A stretch of 64,000 nt of DNA from Nitrosomonas sp. Nm84 (lineage in GTDB: Bacteria; Pseudomonadota; Gammaproteobacteria; Burkholderiales; Nitrosomonadaceae): contig NZ_QJJP01000003.1 in the NCBI RefSeq assembly GCF_003201565.1, positions 126,699 through 190,698 of the forward strand, written 5' to 3'. The first letter of the stretch is position 1, and each line of letters begins with the position of its first letter. The position numbers were made by a program, and so were the translations under genes. This document shows, in pieces, positions 29,101 through 39,085 of this stretch. Below the pieces are notes generated by a model. The model made no database searches. It saw nothing but the letters and a program-made list of their open reading frames with translations, and was not told the DNA's origin.

Positions 29101-30096
29101 TCAAGCTTGCAATGAATGATCCAATTGATCCACAAATTTCTGCAGATCTTTCGATAAAGGGGATTGTAGTATCATGCGTTCCATTGAAACCGGGTGTGTT
29201 ATTTGCAGCGTATGCGCATGTAGAAACATTCGCGTTAAATGATTTCGACCATTTGCTTTCGCAAGTTGCTTGTTCATCTCAAAATTGCCATATTTATCAT
29301 CACCAATGATAGGAAATCCAAGATGGGCAAGATGAACACGAATTTGATGTGTGCGACCGGTTTTCAATTCGGCGTCAAGTAAACTGAAATCCTTCCACGA
29401 TTTCTGTAGCTTAAATATGGTGTGCGCCGGCATTGCTTTTGTGCCTGTATTCTCACCGTTTGATATCGCAACACGCCGTTCACCTGTAGCAGTTACATAT
29501 TTATTTAAAGCCAGTGTGACATGTTGTTTGGCGTTATGCCACTCTCCTTGGACCATCACCCAATAATGCTTCTCTGTTAAACCTTCGCGAATTTGCCGAT
29601 GCAGTTCAACGAGTGCACTACGTTTCTTTGCAAGCAACAAGACACCAGATGTTTCTCTGTCAAGACGATGTACCAATTCAAGGAATTTCCAGGATGGATT
29701 TTGTGCGCGTAATTGCTCGATGACACCAAAACTGATGCCACTTCCGCCATGAACAGCCATACCACCAGGCTTTTCAATTACCAGCACCGCATCATCTTCA
29801 AATATTTTCTTGAATGTAAAAAAATTTGCCGCAACCACGGAAGGTTTATGAGAAATACTTCTTTCAGCAATTTTAATCGGTGGGATTCTTACCATATCAC
29901 CTAATTTCAAACGATAACTGGCATCTATTCGCTTACCATTAATACGCACCTGTCCACTTCTAAGCAACTGGTATATATGACTTTTTGGCACATCTTTATA
30001 ACGCTTAAATAAAAAATTATCAACCCGCTGATCCCATACCTCCTCTTCGATGTATATTTTTTCTACTGAGCGCATTGAGAAGTTTCTTGTGTGCAT
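29101..30096 (-). CDS. rluC: Ribosomal large subunit pseudouridine synthase C
   Basis: A 331-residue RluA-family enzyme. An N-terminal S4 domain (about 20-80, DNFLFKRYKDVPKSHIYQLL, RINGKR) is followed by the catalytic domain with Asp146 in VHRLDRETSG. The C-terminal HQIRVHLAHLGFPIIGDDKYG segment is diagnostic. RluC makes three pseudouridines in 23S rRNA. Its position next to and divergent from rne is the usual one in proteobacteria. MRSVEKIYI, seven codons in, is an alternative start. Confidence 0.92.
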   Translation of the reverse strand: MHTRNFSMRSVEKIYIEEEVWDQRVDNFLFKRYKDVPKSHIYQLLRSGQVRINGKRIDASYRLKLGDMVRIPPIKIAERSISHKPSVVAANFFTFKKIFEDDAVLVIEKPGGMAVHGGSGISFGVIEQLRAQNPSWKFLELVHRLDRETSGVLLLAKKRSALVELHRQIREGLTEKHYWVMVQGEWHNAKQHVTLALNKYVTATGERRVAISNGENTGTKAMPAHTIFKLQKSWKDFSLLDAELKTGRTHQIRVHLAHLGFPIIGDDKYGNFEMNKQLAKANGRNHLTRMFLHAHTLQITHPVSMERMILQSPLSKDLQKFVDQLDHSLQA

Positions 30097-30536
30097 AATT
30101 GTTGTTTTATTTATAATTTGTGCATTAATTTTAGTAAAAATTTGATTCTGCTTGTTTCTTTTTAGAACTCATACTGTAAAATTCATGTGTTAGTCAAAAA
30201 TTGGACTTTGTTTATTTTGAAGTTCTATGACGTATCAATAAAATTGACGTAACGCAAAGTTCTATTTGGAATTTTATGTAAAATCTGTTACCTTAAACGA
30301 ATAAATAAAGCAAGCACAAAAGATTCCCCTAGCCCAGGCATTAACAAAATAAAAATTCTCTACAAAAATAAATAGCAAAACAATATCCTAACAAAAAGAA
30401 ATACATAATTGACAAACAAATATTATAATAAAACTGCAAAACCTAAACCTCGTCATTACAACTACGTATACCACAAAAATCTATCCGATAATTTCATGGA
30501 TAGTGTACTTATAAATAGAACACGTAAGGTTTGTAA
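30097..30536. other. Intergenic leader region between rluC and rne
   Basis: This 440-bp, very A/T-rich divergent region holds no gene. RNase E genes in other proteobacteria have long 5' leaders through which the enzyme cuts its own mRNA, so a leader is expected here. TTGACA at 30409-30414 is a possible -35 box, but the nearest TATAAT (30424-30429) is spaced too closely to be certain. AAGG at 30527-30530 precedes the rne ATG. Confidence 0.4.
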
Positions 30537-33119
30537 ATGAAACGAATGTTATTTAACGCGACACAACCCGAAGAATTACGAGTCGCTATAGTCAACGGTC
30601 AAACATTGGTTGATCTCGACATAGAATCTATCAGCAAAGAACAACGTAAAAGCAATATTTATAAAGCTGTTATCACACGTATAGAACCTAGTCTGGAAGC
30701 TGCATTTATAGATTATGGTTGTGAGCGCCACGGCTTCTTACCATTTAAAGAAATATCCGCATCATGCTTTGGTGAAAATGCCAACTCCACAAACAGCCGT
30801 ATTCAAGACCTGATCCAAGAAGGTCAAGAACTCATCGTTCAAGTTGATAAGGATGAACGTGGCAATAAAGGCGCCGCACTTACAACTTATATTTCACTCG
30901 CAGGTCGATATTTGGTTTTAATACACAATAATCCCAATAGCGGTGGTGTATCACGTCGCATAACCGGCGAAGAGCGCAACGACCTGCGCGAAGTCATTGC
31001 AAAACTTGAAGTTCCTGAAGGCATGAGCATTATCGCCAGAACCGCGGGAATTGGTCGCAGTGCAGAAGAATTGCAGTGGGATTTGAATTATTTGACACAG
31101 CTATGGTATGCCATTGAAGAAGCTGCCAATAATCAGGATGGGGTTTTCTTAATCTATCAAGAGAGTAGCTTAGTTATTCGCGCCATTCGCGATTACTTTA
31201 ACCAAGAAATTGGTGAAATCCTGATCGATAGCCGTGACATCTATGAGCAAGCCAGCCAGTTTATGGCCCATGTCATGCCTGCAAATGTGGATCGCCTCAA
31301 GTTCTATCATGATGATGTGCCGTTATTTTCACGCTTTCAGATCGAACATCAGATAGAAACTGCTTATTCAAGGCAAGTTTCGCTACCATCAGGTGGCGCA
31401 ATTGTTATTGATCATACAGAAGCGTTAGTATCCGTTGATGTCAACTCAGCACGCGCCATCCGGGGATTGGATATTGAACACACCGCACTGAATACCAATC
31501 TTGAAGCGGCGGATGAAATCGCGCGTCAATTGAGGTTACGTGACTTAGGCGGACTCATTGTCATTGATTTTATCGACATGGATGTACAGCGTAATCAACG
31601 TGAAGTCGAAGCCAGATTACACGAGGCATTACGTCAGGATCGCGCGCGCATTCAGGTAGGAAAAATTTCGCGCTTTGGCCTGCTTGAATTATCGCGTCAA
31701 CGATTGCGCCCTTCGCTGGGTGAAAGTAACTATATCTCATGTACGCGCTGCAGCGGCACAGGATTTATTCGAGGAACCGATTCTTCGGCACTGCACGTAT
31801 TAAGAATCGTCCAAGAAGAGGCAATGAAAGAAAACACCAGTGCATTGCATGTTCAGCTTCCAGTCGACGTAGCGACCTACCTGCTCAATGAGAAACGCGC
31901 GGAAATCTATGATATTGAAGTACGGCAAAGAATAAATATCATTCTTATACCTAATATTCACATAGAAACGCCAAATTACAGCATCACGCGCCTACGTCAT
32001 GAAGATATAAGACCCAATGAATCAGTAGCCAGCTATAAAATGGTTGAGAGAAATACTGAAGAAAATAATTTAGTATTTACCGAACAAAAAGCCAAGCCTG
32101 TGCGCCCTCAAGCTGCGGTCCAAGGTATAACACCCGCTCAACCGGCACCTAATCGAGAGGATAAATTACGCGACACATCTTTATTGGATAAGTTTTTTAG
32201 TTGGTTTAAACCTGCCAGCACAGAAGAAACAAAAACCGACACGGAAGCCAAACAACTCAGCGACAAATCCAAGGCATCGCAGGATCGCGGGCGTACACGC
32301 AGCCGTCGCGGACGCAATAGAAATGAGCGCCCTAAAGATACTTCAGCTAGTAAGCAAACTAAACAAAACAATTCCGCCGATACAATTATCAGCGCCAATG
32401 TTCACAATAATGCTGCTTCTGAACAGTCTTCTCACCCAGTGGGCGCTACAGAGCAGATAAGCACAGCAAGAAAATCTGTACAACGACTTGACTCGAGTCG
32501 ACAGGACACAGCATTGACAGAAGATTTGCCAGTAATAGAAAAAGACGATCCGACTTCTCAAAGCAGTTTATCAAGACCGGATGGGCAAAGGCGTGTACGT
32601 AGACATCGTGGTGGTAATAAAAACAGAGAACAATCCACCCGCGATAAAAGCGCTACTGAAAGTCAGGATGTAGAATTTAAGCACGCATCAAGCAGTACTG
32701 CTGACCGTGACAATGATTCGCTAAGTTCTCTACCAAGCACAGAAAAACTGCTATCGAATAGCGCCACAAGAAATGATACGATTTCTGAACAACCCATCGA
32801 ACATAGCGATTCAACAGAAATTACTACTAAAAAACATCAAAGTAAGAAAACCAGAACTGAAGCGCCACTTGTTGATCATCATTCGGATACCGCTGACCAG
32901 CCGATCGCTATTGCCCCTACACCGTCAATACCTAAGCCCAGTCTTATTCAAGAGCCTCCTGATCTGCAGAAAAGCGGGCTCGTGATGATAGAAACGCCAC
33001 CTGAAAAGGTTGAAGTGGCTACAGAAGATACCATCACCCCTAAGCGTCCCAGAAGAAAAGCCAAGGAAGCTGCTGCGACTGAAGCTGAACCTTTAATGCA
33101 AGTCGAAACACGCGAATAA
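30537..33119 (+). CDS. rne: Ribonuclease E
   Basis: An 860-residue endoribonuclease. The catalytic half (about 1-500) has the S1 domain, the DNase-I-like segment with metal-binding Asp residues in [12 protein letters not shown] and [12 protein letters not shown], and the zinc-link CTRCSGTG. The C-terminal half (about 530-860) is disordered and charged, with an Arg-rich RNA-binding stretch ([16 protein letters not shown]). It processes rRNA and tRNA and starts mRNA decay on the inner membrane. The degradosome scaffold is expected but not alignable by eye. It faces polA convergently. Confidence 0.96.
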   Translation: MKRMLFNATQPEELRVAIVNGQTLVDLDIESISKEQRKSNIYKAVITRIEPSLEAAFIDYGCERHGFLPFKEISASCFGENANSTNSRIQDLIQEGQELIVQVDKDERGNKGAALTTYISLAGRYLVLIHNNPNSGGVSRRITGEERNDLREVIAKLEVPEGMSIIARTAGIGRSAEELQWDLNYLTQLWYAIEEAANNQDGVFLIYQESSLVIRAIRDYFNQEIGEILIDSRDIYEQASQFMAHVMPANVDRLKFYHDDVPLFSRFQIEHQIETAYSRQVSLPSGGAIVIDHTEALVSVDVNSARAIRGLDIEHTALNTNLEAADEIARQLRLRDLGGLIVIDFIDMDVQRNQREVEARLHEALRQDRARIQVGKISRFGLLELSRQRLRPSLGESNYISCTRCSGTGFIRGTDSSALHVLRIVQEEAMKENTSALHVQLPVDVATYLLNEKRAEIYDIEVRQRINIILIPNIHIETPNYSITRLRHEDIRPNESVASYKMVERNTEENNLVFTEQKAKPVRPQAAVQGITPAQPAPNREDKLRDTSLLDKFFSWFKPASTEETKTDTEAKQLSDKSKASQDRGRTRSRRGRNRNERPKDTSASKQTKQNNSADTIISANVHNNAASEQSSHPVGATEQISTARKSVQRLDSSRQDTALTEDLPVIEKDDPTSQSSLSRPDGQRRVRRHRGGNKNREQSTRDKSATESQDVEFKHASSSTADRDNDSLSSLPSTEKLLSNSATRNDTISEQPIEHSDSTEITTKKHQSKKTRTEAPLVDHHSDTADQPIAIAPTPSIPKPSLIQEPPDLQKSGLVMIETPPEKVEVATEDTITPKRPRRKAKEAAATEAEPLMQVETRE

Positions 33120-33157
33120 TCTGCTCGCAACACTGCCGCGGAGTACACGATATAATC

Positions 33158-33182
33158 AGGCGCATGTCATCTCAATGTGCCT
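33158..33182. terminator. Hairpin between convergent rne and polA
   Basis: AGGCGCAT (33158-33165) and ATGTGCCT (33175-33182) form an 8-bp stem with one G-T pair and a 9-base loop. It overlaps the last codons of polA. There is no T-run, so if it matters it may protect 3' ends rather than terminate. Confidence 0.35.
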
Positions 33183-35898
33183 GCTCCCAATTATCTCCGA
33201 CACCGACCTGTATCAATAGTGGCACATCCAACTGCATTACCTGACTCATATAGTTAGGTAATGCATTCTTAATTAACGTAATTTCATCATCAGGTACCTC
33301 CAGCACCAGCTCATCGTGAACCTGCATGATCAACTTACTGTGCAATTGCTCCTTGTGTAGCCAATTACGTACGGCGATCATCGCCAGCTTGATAATATCC
33401 GCTGCTGTTCCCTGCATCGGCGCATTGATGGCAGCCCGCTCCGCGCCTTGTCGGCGATTTCCATTGGCATTATTGATCTCAGGCAACCATAATCTGCGTC
33501 CCAGAACGGTTTCAACATACCCCAGTTGCTTGGCTTTTTCCCGGGTTTGCTGCATATATTTTTCTACCCCCGGATAACGCGCAAAATACCGTTCCATATA
33601 AGCGCGGGCAGCACTGCGCTCAATACCTAATTGTGCCGCCAGGCCAAATTCCGACATACCGTAAATCAAGCCAAAATTAATCACTTTTGCGTAGCGGCGC
33701 TGTTCTTGGTCCACTTGATCCAGCGGAATTCCAAACACTTCCGCAGCAGTCGCCCGATGGATATCCTCACCGGCCGCGAAAGCTTTCAGAAGACCGTCAT
33801 CTTGGGAAATATGCGCCATGATTCGTAACTCAATTTGCGAATAGTCAGCTGAAATAATCCTGTAACCAGGCTGCGCAATAAAAGCTTCCCGGATTCTCCG
33901 TCCTTCACTGGTACGCACCGGAATATTTTGCAAATTAGGATCCGAGCTGGCTAAACGTCCTGTTACCGCCACTGCTTGCGCATAGTTGGTATGTACACGT
34001 CCAGTATTGCGGTCCATCATTAATGGCAATTTGTCGGTATACGTCGACTTCAGTTTGGCGAGGCTACGATAATCAAGCAATAACTTGGGTAATGGATAAT
34101 CTAACGACAATTGCTGCAATACATCTTCATCGGTAGAAGGAACACCGGTCGGTGTTTTCTTGATGATAGGCAATTTGAGCCGGTTAAACAGGATTTCCTG
34201 TATCTGTTTGGGCGAATTCAGATTGAATGGTTGTTCTGCGATGACATAAGCCTGTTGCTCCAGTACGTGCAATTTCTCACCCAATTCATGGCTCTGCTTC
34301 TGCAACAGCTTGTAGTCCAGCAACACGCCGTTGCGCTCAATTTCAAATAACACATCCAGAGTCGGCATTTCTATTTCGCGGTAGATATAATGCAGTCGCT
34401 CATCACTCTGGATACTGGGATACAAGGCCTGATGCAATTGTAATGTGATGTCCGCATCCTCCGCGGCATAACGGGTCGCGGTATCAATCGCCACTTCGTC
34501 AAAACCGATGCGGTTAACGCCTTTCCCCGTGACCTCATCATAGCTGATTGTTTTAATATCCAGATGGCGCAGCGCCATACTATCCATATTGTGCGGGCGA
34601 TGGGATTCCAGCACGTAAGATTGAAGCAGCGTATCATGCACAATGCCATTCAATTGAATCCCATGATTGGCAAATACATGCTTATCGTATTTTAAATTCT
34701 GCCCCAGTTTAGGTTTCGTCGCATCTTCCAGCCATGGCTTAAGTTTGCTTAATACCATTTCCAACGGAAGTTGCTGCGGCACGCCGGCATAACTGTGCAT
34801 CAACGGAAGATATACTGCATGCTGGCTTTCAATGCACAATGAAATGCCCACCAGTTTTGCCTGCATCGGATTTAGGCTGGTTGTTTCAGTATCGACTGAT
34901 ACCAGTTGCGCCGCATCCAGTCGGACTAACCAATCATTCAGTTCGGCTTCTGTAAGGATCGTCTGGTAAGTACCTGCATGGGTGTTTTCGTTATTCGCCG
35001 ACGTCGTTTGACTGTCGCTCGAGATCATTACTGCGGATTGATCTGTGGTTATCTGCTGGCGCAATTCACGCAACGATGTTTTCATATCGAGCTGTTCGTA
35101 CAACCGGATAAGTTGCTCGGTATCCTGAGGCTGATGCTCAAGATCGGTTATTTTAACCGGCAGATTCACATCACATTTAATCGTGATCAACTGACGCGCT
35201 GTATCAAACCAATCTAACGCTGCGCGCAAATGCTCACCCACAGTTCCTTTAATCTCATCGGCATGCGCAATAATATTATCCAGTGATCCGTACTGTGTAA
35301 GCCATTTGACGGCAGTCTTAGGCCCCACTTTCTGTACACCCGGAACATTGTCGGCCGTATCACCAACCAGCATCAGGTAATCCAGCATACGAACCGGCGG
35401 CACGCCAAACTTGGCAAGTACATTGGCTTCGTCCAGCATTTCATTGCTCATGGTATTTACCAGCGCAATATTTGCGTTTACCAATTGCGCAATATCTTTG
35501 TCGCCAGTTGAAATGATGCAGCGCATACCCGCTTTGGCTGCTTGTTGCGCCAAGGTACCAATGACATCGTCTGCTTCCACGCCGTCAATAATCAACATCG
35601 GCCAGCCCATTGCGCGAATACAAGCGTGCAAAGGCTCAATCTGCACAGCCAGATCATGCGGCATGGCAGGCCTGTGCGCTTTATATTCAGGATATAGCAC
35701 ATCGCGGAAAGTTTTACCTTTTGCATCAAACACACACGCGCTATAATCAGCGTGGTAATCCTTGTGCAAACGTCGTAGCATATTGAGTACGCCATGAATT
35801 GCACCCGTCGGTTCGTTGTTACGATTACGTAAATCGGGCAATGCATGAAAAGCGCGATATAAATAGGACGAACCATCAACCAACAACAATGTTTTCAT
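33172..35898 (-). CDS. polA: DNA polymerase I
   Basis: A 908-residue polymerase. The 5' nuclease domain opens with LLLVDGSSYLYRAFHALP; the 3'-5' exonuclease domain keeps its acidic set (SVDTETTSLNP); the polymerase domain has motif A (DYSQIELRIMAHIS), motif B (RRYAKVINFGLIYGMS) and motif C (QVHDELVLEV). All three activities therefore look intact. It fills gaps and removes RNA primers in replication and repair. It is divergent from the LOG-family gene, with only 15 bp between starts, and convergent to rne. Confidence 0.97.
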   Translation of the reverse strand: MKTLLLVDGSSYLYRAFHALPDLRNRNNEPTGAIHGVLNMLRRLHKDYHADYSACVFDAKGKTFRDVLYPEYKAHRPAMPHDLAVQIEPLHACIRAMGWPMLIIDGVEADDVIGTLAQQAAKAGMRCIISTGDKDIAQLVNANIALVNTMSNEMLDEANVLAKFGVPPVRMLDYLMLVGDTADNVPGVQKVGPKTAVKWLTQYGSLDNIIAHADEIKGTVGEHLRAALDWFDTARQLITIKCDVNLPVKITDLEHQPQDTEQLIRLYEQLDMKTSLRELRQQITTDQSAVMISSDSQTTSANNENTHAGTYQTILTEAELNDWLVRLDAAQLVSVDTETTSLNPMQAKLVGISLCIESQHAVYLPLMHSYAGVPQQLPLEMVLSKLKPWLEDATKPKLGQNLKYDKHVFANHGIQLNGIVHDTLLQSYVLESHRPHNMDSMALRHLDIKTISYDEVTGKGVNRIGFDEVAIDTATRYAAEDADITLQLHQALYPSIQSDERLHYIYREIEMPTLDVLFEIERNGVLLDYKLLQKQSHELGEKLHVLEQQAYVIAEQPFNLNSPKQIQEILFNRLKLPIIKKTPTGVPSTDEDVLQQLSLDYPLPKLLLDYRSLAKLKSTYTDKLPLMMDRNTGRVHTNYAQAVAVTGRLASSDPNLQNIPVRTSEGRRIREAFIAQPGYRIISADYSQIELRIMAHISQDDGLLKAFAAGEDIHRATAAEVFGIPLDQVDQEQRRYAKVINFGLIYGMSEFGLAAQLGIERSAARAYMERYFARYPGVEKYMQQTREKAKQLGYVETVLGRRLWLPEINNANGNRRQGAERAAINAPMQGTAADIIKLAMIAVRNWLHKEQLHSKLIMQVHDELVLEVPDDEITLIKNALPNYMSQVMQLDVPLLIQVGVGDNWEQAH

Positions 35899-35913
35899 TT
35901 ATAAGATATTCCT

Positions 35914-36633
35914 ATGAGTCTACAAGATAAACCAGCCACTCACTTATCTGTAGATAAATCCTGGTCAGCAAAAGAGTCATGGCGCTTATTCAGAATTATG
36001 GCAGAGTTTGTCGAAGGAACGGAGCGTCTTGATGCTATTCAACCCGCCGTAAGTATTTTTGGCAGTGCGCGCACTACGCCCGATAGTCCGTACTATCAGT
36101 TAGCCGAGCAAATTGCCAAGCAACTCTCTGATGCCGGATTCGCGGTCATTTCCGGTGGTGGTCCCGGCATCATGGAAGCTGCCAATAAAGGCGCCTACTT
36201 CGGCAAATCACCCAGTATCGGTCTAAATATTCAACTACCTCACGAGCAGCATCGTAACGCTTATCAAGACATCAGTCAGACGTTCAGGCATTTCTTTGCA
36301 CGTAAATACATGTTTGTTAAATTTGCTACTGCTTACGTGGTATTACCAGGTGGTTTCGGCACATTGGACGAACTGATGGAAGCGCTGACATTGGTACAAA
36401 CCGGAAAAACTCGCAAAATGCCCATCATTCTGGTCTACTCGCAATTTTGGCAGGGATTACTCGACTGGTTTCAGCAGATGCTGATTTCCGAAGGTTGCAT
36501 CTCACAGGCAGACATGAGCCTCATTCAAGTCATTGATGAACCCGATCAAGTAGTCAATGCAATTTTTCAATATTATGAAACCAGTGGATTTGAACCCACT
36601 GTCGCTGAAAAAGAAGTTCAGCTCAATCTTTAA
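35914..36633 (+). CDS. LOG-family (TIGR00730-type) Rossmann protein
   Basis: A 239-residue protein with the LOG fold: SIFGSARTTPDSPYY, VISGGGPGIMEAANKGA, RKYMFVKFATAYVVLPGG, and the PGGFGTLDELMEAL motif. The PGGxGTxxE motif belongs to lysine-decarboxylase-like phosphoribohydrolases that release cytokinin-type bases from nucleotides; the larger members also include YgdH/PpnN nucleosidases. This length is that of the generic bacterial group of unknown physiological substrate. It is divergent from polA and is followed 10 bp later by the DUF2782 frame. Confidence 0.82.
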   Translation: MSLQDKPATHLSVDKSWSAKESWRLFRIMAEFVEGTERLDAIQPAVSIFGSARTTPDSPYYQLAEQIAKQLSDAGFAVISGGGPGIMEAANKGAYFGKSPSIGLNIQLPHEQHRNAYQDISQTFRHFFARKYMFVKFATAYVVLPGGFGTLDELMEALTLVQTGKTRKMPIILVYSQFWQGLLDWFQQMLISEGCISQADMSLIQVIDEPDQVVNAIFQYYETSGFEPTVAEKEVQLNL

Positions 36634-36690
36634 CCGTCATCTATGATTTTAGGTAGAATACAAAATAATCCTGACTCACCGGGAATCGAC

Positions 36691-37083
36691 ATGTACCAAC
36701 TTATTCTTATATTGTTCCTCAGCGCTGTGATCCCTGCTATGGCGCAATCCGATCCTCCCAAGCAGTCGAAAAAGTCTTCGCGGCCGGATAATTTGATACC
36801 GTTACCCGAAATACCTGAGTTACCACCGGATCCGGATCAGCCGCCGATTCCGCCGGATATTCAACCCGACCCTGAGCTGGAAACACAAGTCACCATCATA
36901 AAACGTGGAGAAGACACGATTGAAGAACACCGCATCGACGGCGAATTAATCATGATTAAAGTTATTCCACGTATTGGCCCACCCTACTATCTGAAAAAAA
37001 ATACCGTTGGAAGCAATCCTGTACACACGGACGAAGCTGGTATCAATGTCAGTCCACCGATGTGGCAGTTTTTGAAATTCTAA
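36691..37083 (+). CDS. DUF2782 secreted protein
   Basis: About 130 residues from ATG 36691 (MYQLILILFLSAVIPAMAQ is a signal peptide); the upstream part of the frame, from 36643, does not look coding. A Pro/Asp-rich linker (LPEIPELPPDPDQPPIPP) is followed by the conserved DUF2782 core VTIIKRGEDTIEEHRIDG and MIKVIPRIGPPYYL. The family is found mainly in beta- and gammaproteobacteria near polA and thrB, as here. It is periplasmic or secreted and has no known function. Confidence 0.75.
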   Translation: MYQLILILFLSAVIPAMAQSDPPKQSKKSSRPDNLIPLPEIPELPPDPDQPPIPPDIQPDPELETQVTIIKRGEDTIEEHRIDGELIMIKVIPRIGPPYYLKKNTVGSNPVHTDEAGINVSPPMWQFLKF

Positions 37084-37163
37084 TGTCAATAAAGCGCGCA
37101 ACAACACACGGCATAATGAAATTTCTCTGTTTCCATTTTTACGCTTTCTTATCCTGCTAATAC

Positions 37164-38114
37164 ATGTCTGTTTTCACACCCGTTACCGATAGCCAGCTCG
37201 CAACTTGGTTAACAGATTACGCACTGGGCCAATTGATCAATTTACAGGGCATCTCCTCTGGTATTGAAAATACCAATTATTTTGTCACGACGACGCAAGG
37301 CAAGTTTGTATTGACGTTATTTGAAAAATTGACCAACCGTGAATTGCCTTATTATCTGAATCTGATGGCGCATCTATCGCGGCATGGTATTCCTTGCCCT
37401 GCGCCGATTCCCAGGGTCGATCATACATTACTGGGCACACTGAACAATAAGCCGGCCACGATTGTTACTTGTTTACCCGGACAATCAGTCACACACCCAA
37501 CCGTAACACAATGCACAGAAGTCGGCACAATATTGGCCAAAATGCACCTAGCAGGAAGCTCTTATCACGCCACAATGGATAATCCGCGCGGCTTAACATG
37601 GTGGCAGGCCAAAGCCCCCGAAATCATCCCTTTCTTGTCAGCCGATGAAAAATCGCTACTGACCGCCGAATTGAATTTTCAGGCATCGCGACAATCCATT
37701 GTGCTACCTCATGGTGTTATCCATGCCGACTTATTCCGCGACAATGTCTTGCTCACAGACGACACAATCGGTGGCATCATCGATTTTTATTTTGCCTGTA
37801 ACGACACTTTCTTATACGATCTGGCAATTACTGTGAATGATTGGTGTATGACTGAAGGCAAAATGTTGGATGAAACCTATACACTTGCACTGATCAAGGC
37901 GTATCATGCCGTTCGACCGTTATCTTCAATCGAACACGGCGCGTGGTCGGCCATGTTGCGTGCCGGCGCTTTACGTTTCTGGATTTCCCGATTATATGAC
38001 TATCATTTGCCGCGCCCGGGAGAACTAACGCATGCCAAAGACCCAACGCATTTCAGAGAAGTATTAAAAAATCATGCTACAGACATAGCCAATATAGAGA
38101 AACTGTGGATTTGA
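37164..38114 (+). CDS. thrB: Homoserine kinase (ThrB type II)
   Basis: A 316-residue kinase of the aminoglycoside-phosphotransferase fold, the type used by many betaproteobacteria and pseudomonads instead of the GHMP-type enzyme. Visible are [15 protein letters not shown], the catalytic [15 protein letters not shown] and the metal-binding [12 protein letters not shown]. It phosphorylates homoserine on the path to threonine. It lies between the DUF2782 and BPSS1780 genes on the same strand. Confidence 0.93.
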   Translation: MSVFTPVTDSQLATWLTDYALGQLINLQGISSGIENTNYFVTTTQGKFVLTLFEKLTNRELPYYLNLMAHLSRHGIPCPAPIPRVDHTLLGTLNNKPATIVTCLPGQSVTHPTVTQCTEVGTILAKMHLAGSSYHATMDNPRGLTWWQAKAPEIIPFLSADEKSLLTAELNFQASRQSIVLPHGVIHADLFRDNVLLTDDTIGGIIDFYFACNDTFLYDLAITVNDWCMTEGKMLDETYTLALIKAYHAVRPLSSIEHGAWSAMLRAGALRFWISRLYDYHLPRPGELTHAKDPTHFREVLKNHATDIANIEKLWI

Positions 38115-38159
38115 ATCATTATTAGAAGCTGTTCTGTCGATTTAACTGGAGAAATATTC

Positions 38160-39023
38160 ATGGAAATTCATCAAGTCAACGCCAAACAGGGATTGCAATG
38201 GATCCTAAGCGGCTTCTACCTGTTCCGTAAAGCACCATTGGCTTGGATAATGGTTTGCTTCACACTGGTATTGATCGCCATGAGCATGTCGTTCATACCG
38301 TTACTTGGGAAATTTGTTTTTACTTTAATCTCTCCAGCATTCTTGGCCGGAATCATGCTGGGCTGCAAAGATATGGAACAAGGCAAGCCGCTTGAGATTG
38401 CGCATTTACTGGCTGCTTTCAGAACCAGTCCGGCACCACTCATTACGATTGGCGGTGTCTATCTGATCGGGCAAATTTTAATCATCGGACTGGTCATGTT
38501 GATCGGCGGCTCGCAGATGACCGACATGTTATTATATGGAAAAAGAGTCGACGAAAGTGAACTGATGGGCGTAATGAGCAACATGCTGACATCCTCATTG
38601 ATTGCACTGACACTCTCCATCCCGTTGATGATGGCCTCCTGGTTTTCTCCCCTGTTGGTGATATTTCATAACGTTCCGCCGATCGTTGCCATGCAAAGAA
38701 GCTTTTTTGCCTGCTTGAGAAACTTCATCCCATTCCAAATCTATGGCATTACGCTTATCGTGTTAACAATCCTTTGCCTGATGCCCTATGGCATTGGTTT
38801 GATCGTTCTGATTCCCGTCATGTTTGCCTCCATTTACGTCAGTTACAAAGATATTTTTCTAGCTGAGCGGCTTCAGTTCAAATACAACCAAGCTGATCAG
38901 GATTATCAAAAAGCCAACTGGAGTAATGGCGACGAAACATCTGCCCGGAGTGAAAACGAAACAAAACCGGATGCCATCACCACAGAAGACAAACCAAAAG
39001 ATTCGAGCGAACGCGATAAATGA
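38160..39023 (+). CDS. BPSS1780-family membrane protein
   Basis: A 287-residue integral membrane protein. It begins with MEIHQVNAKQGLQWILSGFYLFRKAP, the family start, then about six hydrophobic segments to near residue 245, and a charged soluble C-terminus (SARSENETKPD, KDSSERDK). TGGAGAAA at 38149-38156 supplies the ribosome site before ATG 38160. The family is typical of betaproteobacteria and has no known function. Its stop codon touches a copy of the dispersed repeat that fills the gap to uvrD. Confidence 0.8.
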   Translation: MEIHQVNAKQGLQWILSGFYLFRKAPLAWIMVCFTLVLIAMSMSFIPLLGKFVFTLISPAFLAGIMLGCKDMEQGKPLEIAHLLAAFRTSPAPLITIGGVYLIGQILIIGLVMLIGGSQMTDMLLYGKRVDESELMGVMSNMLTSSLIALTLSIPLMMASWFSPLLVIFHNVPPIVAMQRSFFACLRNFIPFQIYGITLIVLTILCLMPYGIGLIVLIPVMFASIYVSYKDIFLAERLQFKYNQADQDYQKANWSNGDETSARSENETKPDAITTEDKPKDSSERDK

Positions 39024-39085
39024 GCATTTTGAGCCCGTTTTTAATACCGTAGCAGCAACGCAGATAGTTTCTCAACACCTGCTAG
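39022..39085 (-). repeat. Repeat copy between convergent genes, supplies the uvrD stop
   Basis: GAGCATTTTGAGCCCGTTTT, AATACCGTAGCAGCAACGCAGATAGTTTCTCAACACCTG and the terminal CTAG (39082-39085) match the right half of the MITE-like element. The TAG stop of uvrD is the reverse complement of 39082-39084, inside the CTAG end. Confidence 0.7.

Noticed and set aside
30409..30429. Promoter TTGACA...TATAAT upstream of rne
   Set aside because: Spacing between the boxes is only 9 bp, too short for a normal sigma-70 promoter; left as a possibility in the leader annotation only.
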